64,000 bases of DNA. Origin: Gyromitra esculenta. Taxonomy: Eukaryota > Ascomycota > Pezizomycetes > Pezizales > Discinaceae. The stretch lies in NCBI GenBank assembly GCA_038503075.1, contig JBCAML010000010.1, positions 1 to 64,000 on the forward strand, in the 5' to 3' direction. This document shows, piece after piece, positions 21,252 to 33,752 of the stretch (within the stretch, counting starts at the first letter, position 1; each line of letters begins with the position of its first letter). Under the pieces are notes generated by a model that searched no databases, was not told the DNA's origin, and worked only from the letters and a program-made list of their open reading frames with translations. Position numbers and translations under genes: made by a program.

Positions 21252-23301
21252 TTTTTTTTGGCTACGGGAGTAGCGTCCCGGATCCCAACTACCCTGTACA
21301 AGATGTGGGTACGCTTTTCAGGGCCTGTACATTCCAGCGTAGTTTTCAGGTCTAGGCAGATCTATTTCTGAACTATTTTTTGCTCTTTCTAATGCTGATT
21401 TGAGCTTCCTTCAGGGTCAGCTTTGAGATTTATTAACTGATAATAATGTTAGTGTCGTGAGGTGGAGATCCCCTCTAGCTCCGCGGCCGTCTAGAATTTG
21501 AACCTATGAAAGATTGTCCCGCCCACGTCACTGACCCCCCCACCAAAAAGTTAGTTCTGGATACTATATTCCGACAAGTCTTGGTTCCCGCATATCATTA
21601 CCGACACCATCTACTACACGTGCAGCCATGTACATGCACATGTGCATATAGACATATGAACGATCATATATAGTTCTCTTATAATCCGAGTCTTGTCTCT
21701 GCAATAAACACTCTCTTTAGCCTTATCTCATCTATCGCAAATTTACCTAATAAGCTTGAAACAGTTATCTGATTATACTCCACCTGAATCACCAGATCAC
21801 TCCAGCTGTAAAACAAATAGTAGCCAGTTCAAGGGCCAGGCCTAGATTGATGCAGTCCACACATATATCACTTTGCAACTGTATCAAAGAATATCTTCAC
21901 CTCCATATACACTCGAATAGATATATACAGAATACTTGGGAGACAAAACTATTGAGTAGCTGAGTTGAGACTGCGAACGAGTGGTTAGTTACGAATGAGC
22001 ATGCAACTTTACATTTTTTGGCATGCAGGATTACATGCTTAAGCTTAAGCTTGATACCACACAAACCAGATACTAGAAGTACACAATCTCGTCTCAACCG
22101 CTTACTAAGAATAGGTAGTAAAAGCTCAGCTTCAATTGAAAGAAAACTTGAGATGGATAAGGGATAGGTGACCTTGGAGTACTCGCCAAAAAAAGGAGTG
22201 AACCTACAGTCACACTACGGAGGGCGGTGTTGGTTGCAACCTAGGTTCACTCCTTTCGCTAACTTCCTTTTTTTTAGCTAGTACACAACCACAAAAAAAC
22301 TTGCAAATCTGACAGCAGTACTCAAGAGAAACATCTGAACTTCGATCGTGATCACTCCACTCACCTTGATAGAAATAAGCTAAAGTGGAGGTACCTACTA
22401 TTGATACAGTTACATCTCTACAAGCCATAAAAGTGCATCAGCAAGTGCATCGTTTTCTCTATCTAAATTGGTGTGGGAGAGTCGTCTGTAGAGGTGTATT
22501 TCTCTAATGGTAAGGTCATTTGTAAATGCACTAGTAAATTCATCAAAAGTGCAAAAAGATGCATTTACTAACGACTTTTCCAGCCCCAAGAAGTACAAAA
22601 AATTCAAATAATGGCCATCTAAAAAGTGGTGCCCAGGAGTTGAACTTACACTACTCAACCCCTCTACTTCCTTACTTCCTTACCGCCTATAGCTATACTA
22701 CATCTTCCGATGGATAATTGCCAGCATGCCTCTATTCATATCAAGAGGGCGATAGAGTACACATTTCCTGACGACTTCCCTGACCATTTTCCCTTCCCCG
22801 ACGACTTTACGGTTTTACCTACAACTTTACACCCTGAACGATTTTTCGGACTAATTTTCCTCTTTCTAGTGTATTTCCAACTGTAAAGTTGTTTGTACAT
22901 GCGTCAAGCTACATCTTTCCCACTGTAAAGTCGTCTGTAAATGCATCGTTTTATGTCTTTTCCGGGGTTTTCTATATATAGGGTAACCGTAAATTAATAC
23001 ACCTACGTAGCTGATAAAGCATGGTAAAGGGGATAGGATTGGTACAACATATGTGCGGTATTCCGAACATACTGCTAACTGAATTGGTCTAGATTGCTAC
23101 AGGGTCTAGAGCAGTTTTCTAGAATTAAACTAGCATCTCTCGGATCTCAGCAATAGGGTAGCAGATTCGAATACAAAACCTTGTCACCAAAACTCTAGGT
23201 TAGCAAAAAGAAAGCTAATTCTTGAAATAATATTTCAGACAATATTGGTAAACTATTTTACTTATTATATAACGGGCTTCCCCTATATCGCGTATTCACG
23301 G
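21252..23301. other. Intergenic region with hairpin and degenerate repeats
   Basis: No supportable gene. AAAGGAGTGAACCT near 22191-22206 is inverted as AGGTTCACTCCTTT near 22241-22256, making a hairpin of about 65 bases. Between about 22430 and 22950 the word GTCGTCTGTAAATGCAT and variants recur on both strands, suggesting a decayed repeat. A CTAGGGTTAGGG box lies just upstream inside the MITE. Confidence 0.4.
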
Positions 23302-26300
23302 TTAGGTTTGCAAATTTGTCCCCGCTCTAGATCTTACAAGCATCTTTTTTGCGCTTATTTCTTCAGACTGGAAGAGCCTAGACTTTTGTTTCAGTAGCAG
23401 CCTCCCCTCAATCACCGCAAGTTCCCCCCCGGCTGCGAAAACAAGATTTCCTTGGCCAGTCAAGACACACAACTGTCCCTCGAGCCCATTCATCCAATCC
23501 TGGGGCAGAAAAAAATGCCTTTCATAACCGAAGTCCCCAATTTCCACCTGTTTTTCGGGATCCCAACTACACACCCACAGATATCTGTCCAAAAACACAA
23601 CCTTTGTCTCATAGATTCCAATTAAGACCTCGACATTTCGTATTATTGGCTTCGGCGGTTCCGTCGTGCGTGCCGAATCCCACAATAGTATAGACACGCT
23701 CCCAGGTGCATACACCCTTGAAGCCATCTCAATCACATGTAAATTTCCACCAGAATATGGAAATACTTTCGTTACTTCTTCTGGGTTTCGGTGTTCTCGC
23801 TTCGCAATCGAACTTCCGCCAGCAGAGTTTTGAGATACTGATCTAAGGTCGAAATTTTCCGGAGAGGGTTGGAGGATCTGTAAGGTTTTGCTATCGAAAA
23901 ACGAGGCTTGATTGGATTTGAGGTATAGGAGCCGCGATGGATTCATAGGAAGGTTTGCCCATTTACCGTTGTGATTAGTACCCAAAGTGACTGAACGGAT
24001 TTTTTGGCCTTCAGCGGCCCAGATTTCACAGCTGCTCAATGTAAACACGAACAAGGTTTTTTCATCGGAAGAGAAGAGTAACTGCTGAATGCTGTTTGTG
24101 GCCCGCGAGTCGACCAAGACGATGCTTTGCCGAGTGTGTGAGCTAGTGTGATCGGTGTCTTTGGTAAGTTGCTGAAGAATGAACCTCCGAGAATTATCTC
24201 CCGTCGCCATTAAGTCACCAGAAGCGCTCCAGGCATGCGCTACTACGTATACAGTAGAAGCATGGCTGTGAATTCTTTGGACGACACACCCCGTTACAGC
24301 ACTGGCTAGATATACACCCCCATCCTCACTCCCATAGGCACATAATTCTCCACGCGTGTCGCAAACCAAGCTCCTTATCGGGATCTTTTGAATTGTTGTG
24401 GCATCTGTAAACTCGGGAGAGACCGGACCGAAGGGACCCTGGTCATCATCAGGCTTCGTTGGTCGTACAAGAGCGTCAGGTTCCCATACACTGCAGTCGG
24501 TTCCCCTTATGTCGTACACCCTTAGTCCATTCGGGCTGAATGATATATACTCGACTGGATCATCGCAAGTGCGTATATGGTGAATGAGTTCGAGGGTCGA
24601 AAAGCTCCAGAGTTTAATATTCCCGTCCGAATCTCCCGTGCCAATGGTTAGTCCATCATCGCTGCATGCAAGGCTACTCGCATCTGCATCACATTCCTGT
24701 TGCTCATCCGTCACCGGATCCCACTTCATCATTGTTCCGTCCGAATACCCAAGCACAAGGTGCCCTGTAACTCTGTTAAAATCGAGACAAAAAGCTGTAT
24801 CCTGTACGATTGCATTGTTCCTGCCCAACTGATTTCTTCGTATCACTTGCCCCAACAGTTTTTGCGACTCAATTTCCCAAAGACTGACAGGAAAACCTCT
24901 ATACGACACGGCTACTCGACCGTATTCAGCATGCAATACAAGAGCAACGGGAGATCCATAGTAACGGCCCGGGATTTCGGTTTCAGTCCATTTGAAGGTA
25001 TCAATCTCACAGGCGTTCAGCAAATCCCAGATCTTAACAGTATTGTTGCAACAGACTGAGAAAACAGAAGTATTTCTGATCGAAAATGCAACGGCAATAA
25101 CTTTTTGTCCTAGATTAAAGACATGCGTCTGCCGGCCAAGATTGACGTTCCAAACCCTCACAGTCATCGTCCCTCCTGATACCAATCTATCGCTCGTACT
25201 ATTGAATTGGAGGCTTGAGATTGTTTCAGAATGTTCGAATCGGCGGCATTCCTGGCAAGTCGAAACGTTTAAAAGCATAATCGTGCCAGAAGCCAGTGCC
25301 AACGCGAAATATACATCTCCACTCGCAATTGCCGTTACCATTTCACCAGTAGGAACTCTGGAGATGCGATCATTCCACGTGAGCATGGAAAGGCCCGAAA
25401 CCGAAAGGTCTTTGTTTGCTGAGCCAAACTGCCGGTAGATAATCGAATTTTTAGGACAAAGGGGAGGCACAAGGTTGAAAATCACAGAGGGGTTTTCGAT
25501 TAAGTGATTGCCAAATTTCATAACCAGTTGAGCCAGGTCTGTCGCCCACAGCTCCACAGCTCTCGAGTCCGACTTCGTAAGGATAGTAGTTGGACTAGGC
25601 GATTTGTTTCTTCGCTCGATAAAGGCCTTAATATGCCTGGCCGCTTGGGTGAGAGCATGGAGATCCCCGGAGGACGAAGTGAAGGCAACCCATATGAGAA
25701 CCGTATTTTTAAAAAACAAAACCAAGCTGTCCAGAAGCATTTCAGAGTCCGCAGCGGCTAACCTCAGGTGGTCCGACCATGCGCTCACCGCATACTTTGC
25801 GAAGGGGTTTCTTTCCTGAGGCCTCAGATCGAATGTTTGTGCGAATCCTGCAACTAGATTCGAACGTTCCCTATTAAGAAAGTCAAGGCAAGCTCGACAG
25901 ATCTTCTCGTGATCGCGCGGTTTCACGATTCCGAATTCCGAATGAGTGCTTTTAAGGAGGAAATCGCGGACCGTCTGATGCACTGGAAGTACTCGCCGTC
26001 TATGATCAACAACTAGCAGATGGGCGCAAACAGATACTATCGTACGCTCGATATTGTGGATAGGCCCAACAGAGGGTAGTAATGCGTATTCGAGCTCCTC
26101 GAGAGTCAAAGGCCGAACAGCACAGATCGTCCAAAGTATGATCTCTTTGGCTAATTTCTGGTTTTGCAAGTGGAGCATAGAAATCATGTCGAAGGCACGC
26201 TGGTAAAATTCGTCCATTCCGGCGGGAACACCCTCAAGTGCGGACCTAATACCGGCTTGTGTGTGTCCAATCTCTTGGACCTCCTCAATCGCAAGTCTTA

Positions 26301-28383
26301 CCCAAAGAAAGCAGCCTGCCGATTTCTCAAGAACTTTGTCTATGATGCTCTGCCTGGTTTCATCATCCCCAGGTAGGATGTCGACGGCATTCGCTATATA
26401 CAGTTTAATGTCCGGCAGGGTATCCTCAAGACCGATAGATCCAACAACAACGGGTATAAGCTTCTGAAGACGATTGAAAGCGTTCGTGAGAGAATCGGTG
26501 CGACGACTCATGATAAGTATTCTTAAAGAAAAAGACGCACTCTGGATAGCTCCAAGCATTTGAACAATAGAGGGTGAAGATTCCGCGTCGTCGAGACCAT
26601 CGATCACCCAGTAGAGCGGCCGAGGGAATTGTATTTGAAATATAGTGGCTACAAATACCTTCTGCCAGACCATTCTCGTTTCAGAATTTCCCAGCCGGAT
26701 ACCTTCGTTATATAGCGCAACGAGACTTTCCCTCACTGGTTTGTAGGACACTGCTAGCTGAATTGCAAGTGACCGTAGAAGGGAGCCAGCATTGCGCTTC
26801 ATCGACTCTCCGAAGGGGAAAAAAAAGTATTGACAATCCTTGCCTTCTCCCTGAATATGATCGACGATGTACGCTGATAGGACAGATTTTCCCGAGGCCG
26901 GGAGGCCAGTTAACCATAACAATTGCGTACCCACAACATCGCTGCCCAACCATTCTTGGAGGTAATGCTTTTCTAGTATCCACTCACATGATCCCTCCAG
27001 TCGAAGTTGTTGATACGCTAACAGTTCATCTTCGGGTAACTCGCGATACATTAAAAGTTTGAAGACACTTTCCATTTGATCTTTGATGTTTTTGGTGCCC
27101 GAGTGAGAAACTAAGAGAGGTATACGTTAGCCCCTAACACCGCGTGTGCCTTGAGATCGAGCATGTATTGCCTTGTTCTTGACATTCATTTACAAGACTA
27201 GCAAGAACATTTCTCACAGAGACATAGTTTGAGTCTGTCGGCCCTGAGAATTTACAGACCGTGTGGTGATCCGCATCTAGCGCTGCAGATATCTCTCCCC
27301 CGTAACCTAGAGTAGCAGAGTCTTTTTCAACGACCATCTATGCATTTGCTAGATATCAGCCTAAGAGATCGATAGGCTACGAGGATATGGATGTCCCTAC
27401 AATATCTTTGATGCCAACATATGTTTTCAGACTTTCGTAGAAAGAAACTAACTTAAAATGGCTTTCAACATGGCGAAAGTCCTCGTTTATACCCTGTAGT
27501 GTCACGGAATTCCTTGCAAGGTCGTCCAGATATCCCTTCGTCGTGTGATTTGGTGAAACACGAAGCATATTTTGTAAAGTCTGAGCGAAATTTGAGCCTC
27601 GATGAGGAGTTGCTAGAAACACAATTCCGAATAACTTTGGAAAGATTGTTTGATACTGGAGATCTTGCCTTGCCAATGTGTATACCTAAGGAAGCGACCA
27701 GATGAGGGTCTGCGGATTCTCGACAATCTTCTAATAAAGCGGGATTCTTGAATACCTTCTTAACCACCAAGCCCCCCATCGAGTGGGCCACAAATATGAT
27801 GGGATACTAAGGTAGAGGTTTAGTTTTGATATGGCCCACTAATGTTTTCGGTTTCACCTACCTTCCCAAAACCACATGGCGAGTATTTAATCTCAAAGAG
27901 CAGTTGCTTAGAAAAGTCCAAGACACCATAAATGCTGCTCTTCGTCGACGCAAAATTTGAGTTATATCCATACGTATGGATTCGAGCACGAGGGAGGTCA
28001 ATCGGAAGCCATTCTTTTGGCCAGAAGAACGCAGGATTCTTATTTTTACTCCACGTATTGTGAGAAGTACCACCTAGACCGTGAACAAAGATAATATCGA
28101 CCACAGAATCCTTAGGCCCAGGGTCCACAATGAGGGTGAGACCGAGAGGATTGGCTTGTTCTGGCAGCGATACAGCATTCCGAGATGTTGGTTGACGATA
28201 ACTTGTAGCCGTGGGCGTGTTCCTAAGAGGTTCGGATAGCGTAAGATTAAGGTCATTAGTATTAGATGAATTTGAAGCGGCTACGTGTCTACGCCGGCGA
28301 AGCTTCTCCCTCAACTACATCCACAATCAGCAACCCCTCACTAAAATAAAGTCTTTTTGCTGCCAACTAACCGAGCTCAACAT
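23302..28383 (-). CDS. NLR: alpha/beta hydrolase - NACHT - WD40 repeat protein
   Basis: Six exons join in phase (28383-28372, 28314-27862, 27806-27756, 27685-27401, 27337-27184, 27110-23302) to give 1587 residues. The first 4-residue exon supplies the only good ATG, because the next exon opens without one. The N-terminal domain is a SesB-like serine hydrolase (DIIFVHGLGGTSHNTW, nucleophile Ser164 in AHSMGG, FLATPHRGS). A short linker (VRNVLASLV) leads to the NACHT nucleoside triphosphatase: P-loop GLPASGKS at 387-394 and Walker B WVIDGLDD at 486-493. From about 890 onward there are WD40-type repeats (VRVWN, VKIWD, IKLWSF and diverged units). This is the standard plan of fungal NLRs that control heterokaryon incompatibility or respond to non-self. 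The WD repeats would be the sensor, NACHT the switch and the hydrolase the effector. All key residues are present and no break was seen. The WD repeats are diverged rather than near-identical. Confidence 0.93.
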
Positions 28384-28632
28384 TACGAGGGAGCCTAAAC
28401 GTTAACGATTGATAGAAAACACCAAAGTTCAGGAAGGATGAGCTACACTAGCGCAGATGTGAGCTCGACCAAAATGTCCTACGAGGTTTGGAATCTTGCT
28501 ATGCTACTGATTTTCGAAAGCTGAGGGCATCATGATCTCGAGTTGAGTGAAATCGTGATTTTCATTTCGGTGGCAGGGTCGCGGGCAGGTGGCACAGGAG
28601 CCATCCTTGCAAAGATACCTAATACCGTATGT

Positions 28633-28761
28633 ACTCGTGAACCAGAGTACGAACCTGAAAACATGGGTGGTGAATTTGTATGGCAAAATATCCGTGCACC
28701 ACTCCGTCGCATACAAAGCCACACACCCCATGTTTTCAGGTTCGTACCCTGGTTCACGAGT
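28633..28761. repeat. Hairpin with 35-nt arms (34/35 match)
   Basis: The left arm 28633-28667 and the inverted right arm 28727-28761 differ at one position (A against G). The spacer itself contains a shorter inverted pair (TTTGTATG with CATACAAA), so transcribed RNA would fold into one long stem of about 130 bases. Confidence 0.8.
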
Positions 28762-28774
28762 GCTCTCGAATTAC

Positions 28775-28955
28775 GCCCAACTATGCCCCGAGCTAAACTT
28801 AATACAGTACTGAATGTGGCGGAAGATAGCTATTTGGAAACTCATCCTGCAACAAACTCCATCAAATTTGTGAGGCTACGTGGCTCATGCAAAAAGCGAG
28901 ACTTTGAATGGCTCTTTCAGTGCCATATTAGGTTTAGCTCGAGGTATAGCTGGGC
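28775..28955. repeat. Imperfect inverted repeat, 40-nt arms differing only by transitions
   Basis: Arms 28775-28814 and 28916-28955 align over 40 bases with seven differences, every one a transition (A/G or C/T). The two arms share the core CGAGCTAAAC. That pattern fits C-to-T mutation of duplicated DNA on either strand. Confidence 0.75.
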
Positions 28956-30086
28956 CATGGTAGGTGCATACCTGACCTTGGTATTCCAGTTTATTTGTTG
29001 GTTCACTCATACCCTTGTTATCGGGATCTTCATGCTGTGTGTACTCGGGACAGGTATGAAGAACCTGAGCACGTCTTTTGTGGGCAGCGATTTTGGTCTA
29101 GTGCATCGACGGAGTTATTGGTTAACTCGCATCTACAAGTTCCAGTTCTTCGCGAGTACCTACTCGTGCTTGTCCGAGTCCTGCGGGTGTGGGGGTAAGT
29201 CTATCACCAGGCGCGCGGCGATACGAGTAAGAGAGGACAACCTCTCCTCCGAACCCACAATCCCCCAGAGCTCTGATGGAGCTTGCCAGTGAATGGACAG
29301 TGTTACCACTAAGTATTGGCCTATATTAGCTAGTAAAATTGGGAGATTCGGGCAAGTTGGAGTCTCTTGAGAGAAGCACTGTACCGCCACCTGGTGGAGG
29401 TGCTGGCAGCGTGAAACTCGGCCGCCAACTCAATTCGAAACCACGGAAGCTCTTAAATCTCTACAGCAAGCGCAACGAGGCTCCAGAGAAAGAGAGAATT
29501 AAATGTTACCTAGCGAAAGAAGAGCGTCAGAATGTTGAGCATGAAGAGAGACACCGCCGCCGGCGCCGCCTTTTCCTGGCCCCACGCTTGCTACCTATCA
29601 CATTTTCTCCCGCGCGAAACAAATTTGACCGTAGATATGAAGAACTATGTCTGGCTGGTATCTTGTGCAACGCCGCCAACTTCAGGGCCGGCGATGAGGG
29701 GATTTTGTTGGGTGGTTCCAAGCCCCAACTAAACCAATAGGGTGACCGGGTGGATGCAGGACCGTGGCACGGGTACTCACTCAGCACGCTGGAGCTAGGC
29801 TTAAGCTGGAAAGGACCAACTAGGTACTTTGATATGAGAGGGCACAGGTATCTTTTTATTTTGACTGAGGGTCAGGTACCTATAACAATAAAACTGTTTA
29901 GTGAAAGTCGGAAGGCAGCTGGTTGGTTTCCTATTAATCTCGAGTTGGTAGTGTACGTGTTAGCCATTTGGTGCTGCGGGGGTGTAAGTTAGTAGCTACC
30001 TATGAATACCGTACCCCGCCTACCTAGACTGCGATACTCGCCAAAATCTCAACGAAAGTTTTAGTACTTGACAAAGTTTTAAGGCC

Positions 30087-31479
30087 ATGGGTTTAACAGA
30101 CTCTTTCAAACTTTCGTCTGGGACTTCTATTCCCGCAATCGGATTTGGAACCTTCCAATCCGACTCCAAATCGCCTCCAGGGACCTGCAAGCAGGCAGTT
30201 CTGGACGCGTTGAAAGTTGGAGTCCGTATGGAGCAGAAAAAGAAGTTGGAGAAGCTATCAGAGAAAGTGGAGTACCTAGAGAGGAACTCCATGTGGTTAC
30301 AAAACAGTACGGGCTCTGGAGGTTCCCCCATGATTCTTATACGCGAGTCAGGTACTAATTGATATCAATGGCGCTGGCGTTAAAGGCACACAATACCTTC
30401 CATCGGCCAGAGCACGCAAAGGAGGCGTTGGATATAAGCCTTGAGCGGCTAGGATTAGATTATGGTATTTATTTATTTATTCTTCTCCCCGCGTTAGAAC
30501 AAGAGTATCTTCGGTTCTGACTGTTGGGGGGTTTTTTTTTAGTTGATCTCTTCTTAATGCACTGTATGTTAACGTGGTCCCAAGTACCTTAATTTTTGAC
30601 GGTGCACCAATGCCAACCCACACTACTAGTTCCTCATCCTACGTTCCTACCGAGAACTTTGATACAGCTCGACAACCGAATGGAAAGGTATGAATTTGAA
30701 CTAGACTAAGACGCATAGGAGAATACTGAGAACTTACGCCTGTTATTGATCATAAACTCCCAAAAGATTACGCAGCAACATGGAGAGCGATGGAGCTGCT
30801 TGCTGACGAAGGGAGGGCAAAATCCATCGGGATCTCGAATTTCTCCGTCCTCAAGACGAAAAGATTGTTAGAATCAGCAAGAATACCACCGGCAGTAAAC
30901 CAAGTCGAAATGCACCCGTAAGTAAAAATTGGTTTACCAAAAGAGGAAATAGCCGCATCGATAATCTGAAAACTCACCCCTACCTGAATAGATATCTCCC
31001 CCAGCACCAGTTGCTTGAATTTTGCAAGGAGAAGAATATCCATGTTACTGCTCACTCACCTCTTGGTGGAGCTCCGGTCGGAGTTGTAGCTTTACATGCA
31101 GGTGAACCCGGGCCATTAGATGATCCACTGGTATGATTGCCTTTCCACTTAAAGCCCCTCAGTCAACCTTAATGCTAACATACTACGAACCCTTTAGATA
31201 ATTGAAATAGCTAGAAAATATAAGGTACTTCCTTCCCAGATTCTGCTCTCCTGGGCCCTTCAGCGAGGAACCAGCATCGTGCCTAAAAGCAACAAACCTG
31301 AACGGATATCCCTAAATACCCAAGCGATTCAACTAAAAAAACAAAATTTCAAAAAAATCGAGTTCATGCGAGATGAAACGACTTCAGTGCGCATGAATGA
31401 TCCAAAGAACCACATCGGCTTTGATATTTATAATGAGCAGATCGAAGAGCCCGTGGATCCGGCTATTTTATCTGGATGA
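30087..31479 (+). pseudogene. Aldo-keto reductase, decayed
   Basis: Blocks in changing frames reproduce an ARA1/GCY1-type NADPH-dependent aldo-keto reductase. The start is MGLTDSFKL..GTSIPAIGFGTFQS, then [82 protein letters not shown] and SQILLSWALQRGTSIVPKS. Between VLDALKVGVR and the YGAEKEVGEAIRES segment roughly 20 bases are missing. This shifts the frame and removes the HID.A stretch that carries the catalytic Asp of the Asp-Tyr-Lys-His tetrad. Further disruption occurs after LGLDY, where the frame runs into stops. Intron-like gaps near 30920-30990 and 31132-31198 are still visible. It cannot make a working enzyme. Confidence 0.85.
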
Positions 31480-33752
31480 GTGGATATTTTTTACGTACTC
31501 GGTTAGATGTAACCTCGAGATTCTGTTTAAATAAATTATGAAACATATATACAGAACGTCTTTACGCTCATCTGTTCTAGAGAAAACTATTGCAAAAATA
31601 TTACCATGAAGCTACTGCACCACCAGGCGGTAAGTACCGCTATTTGGCTGTGCGTCGACTCAGGTTTCCGACAGAATTCTGGTCTTGATTAAGACCCCCC
31701 CCAAGATAAGGTTAATATGCATTGCTTAGAGCATCATTTAAGCAGTCAATAGCCGTCCACCTAGGATATTTAGATTAAAGTCATGAGCTATCACTCGTCT
31801 ATCCCGACTCTTAGTACAATTTAGACACGAAGTAAAACCGGAGCAGATCAATTGCACATTCTCTCTATATTCAAATCATTGCAGGGGTTGGACTCCTCGC
31901 GGTCTAAATACTTGGCCGATTATGCCCGCGCTCTGCGGGATATTCGGTCATGTTCGGCCAAAAGCGCCAAGGCGGCATATTTTCTGGAAGGATTGGAGTC
32001 GAGAGACAGAATGCTGTCCATTTAGAGCTATTTGATCAAGCTATCACGACATTATAATTATAAACTAGCAGCGTGCCTTTATTCACAACCGCCCAGCACC
32101 CTCGAATGCCCGAGCACTCGGGCACTTGCGTCTTGCAGTTCTAAGTCTTATTTCCAAGTATTCTAGCTCTTAAGAGCCACGTATGACACTATACAAGGGA
32201 ACTTCTCAAGCTTCAGGCGCTGCCTTGAAAATCTCCGTGGGAAGTTAACAGCGAGAGAGGCTGGTGAAGATGCATATGATAGGTATGGCAGGGGCAGTAT
32301 AGTTGAAAATTAAAGTAATAGGCTAGCCTAGGGGTTTCGATACTACTAGACAATCCCAAATTTATAAATTTAGTTAAAGTATTAAGGCACGTGACGATCG
32401 CTCGGCTTGGCAACTATTGTATGGGGGGGTGAAATTGGTACGCCATTCCCATGAATGCGGGAGTAATTCGGTAGTGCTACGCTAGTCATCCCGACTTATT
32501 CCTACGCTTTCTAACAATACGGTACCAAAAACGTCCCACTTTCCGGTACTGTAGTTAATTATCGAAAATGTTCCTCTCTTCGTGTTATTCGGGTACATCA
32601 ATGTTACACGTTGATTGGTAGTCATAATTGAGTCATCCTCGATCGATACGGGTTTTTATTAGATTGTAAACTATGACTATAGCTATATAAATACGACCGA
32701 ATATTGGGCTCGATTTTGCGAATCGCTATAGAATTTGCGAAAACTGTGCTCCAGGGTACGCCCCACGGCATATACAGCAAAGGAGAGTTTCAATATGAGC
32801 TAAGGTTCCTCCTAGCGGAAACATTTCGCTATTAAAACTTACCTAGCTTTCCAGTAATATGCGTATGGTATGACTCTTTTACGTCCTAGAGATATCGTTC
32901 TTGAACCACGCATTGCAATTGTGTGTGCTGCGTTGTAGAATATATAGCCTGGTGTTACGTGATATACCACCATGGCCCATGGGAAATTTCATCAAGCTGG
33001 CCCTATCTGTAATTGGAATTTTTTGGGCGCATTCTGAATCACTTAGGAGTATAGATTACGGCGTTTCACTATTTGCTTTCGATAGCTATAGCCGACCACC
33101 TGGCGAAAGAGGTCTGGAGAGGGAAAAGTCACGTGATAATAGCCATTGGCGGAATGAGGCTATGCACTGTTCGCTGCGCTGTCCATGCTCTTGGGGGCTC
33201 GTGGTAACGCTTCATTTCAAATGTTTGCGTTAGTTCAGGCAACCCAGAATATCTGAAGCCATCGAATAGTAGATCAGCGCAGCATGCTAATCCGCAACGA
33301 AGTTCCATCTCCGGCCCAAAACTGATGTTCGGCCTGGGCCCAGAGGTTAGGAGATATGTTGACCAAGGAAACTGACGTTTTGAACCGACTTGCCACATTT
33401 ATCTTGTCTAGCCCACCGCCACTGTTGCCCCGGATTAACACCTTAACGGTAGCAGGGGATGAATATTTTTTTTCATCACCGCACCAGGGACAGCATACGT
33501 GTTTCGTGCCAGAAATGATTCACTCAGGCATCCAGCAGGAAGGCGAAACCTTGTGCCCCCACATGGTTATGAGTCGTCAGACCGTTTCCGTCACCTTGTC
33601 CCGAGACTGCCTGCCTGAATTTCAAGGGACTGCTTTCCCCCCATAAAGGCTCGATCGACGTGGTAGCTTAGATCCCCCGTCACAGAACAAAAATACTCGC
33701 AGTATTCGCTACTAAAGAACAGCTAAAACTTGAAAGTTTATTTTATTATTAC
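31480..33752. other. Intergenic region upstream of Argonaute
   Basis: Only short frames on both strands, none recognisable (longest 32901-33233, 110 codons). It presumably includes the Argonaute promoter, but no strong TATA box stands out close to the start codon. Confidence 0.45.

Larger units (their letters stand above)
28384..30086. other. Intergenic region rich in inverted repeats
   Basis: Contains the hairpin repeats listed separately. The longest forward frame (28543-29292, 249 codons) runs straight through both inverted repeats and shows no domain. The frame 29339-29740 (133 codons, basic) is likewise unrecognised. I see no supportable gene. Confidence 0.45.

Noticed and set aside
28543..29292. 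Forward 249-codon frame
   Set aside because: It runs through both inverted-repeat systems, has no domain, and its openness follows from the repeats.
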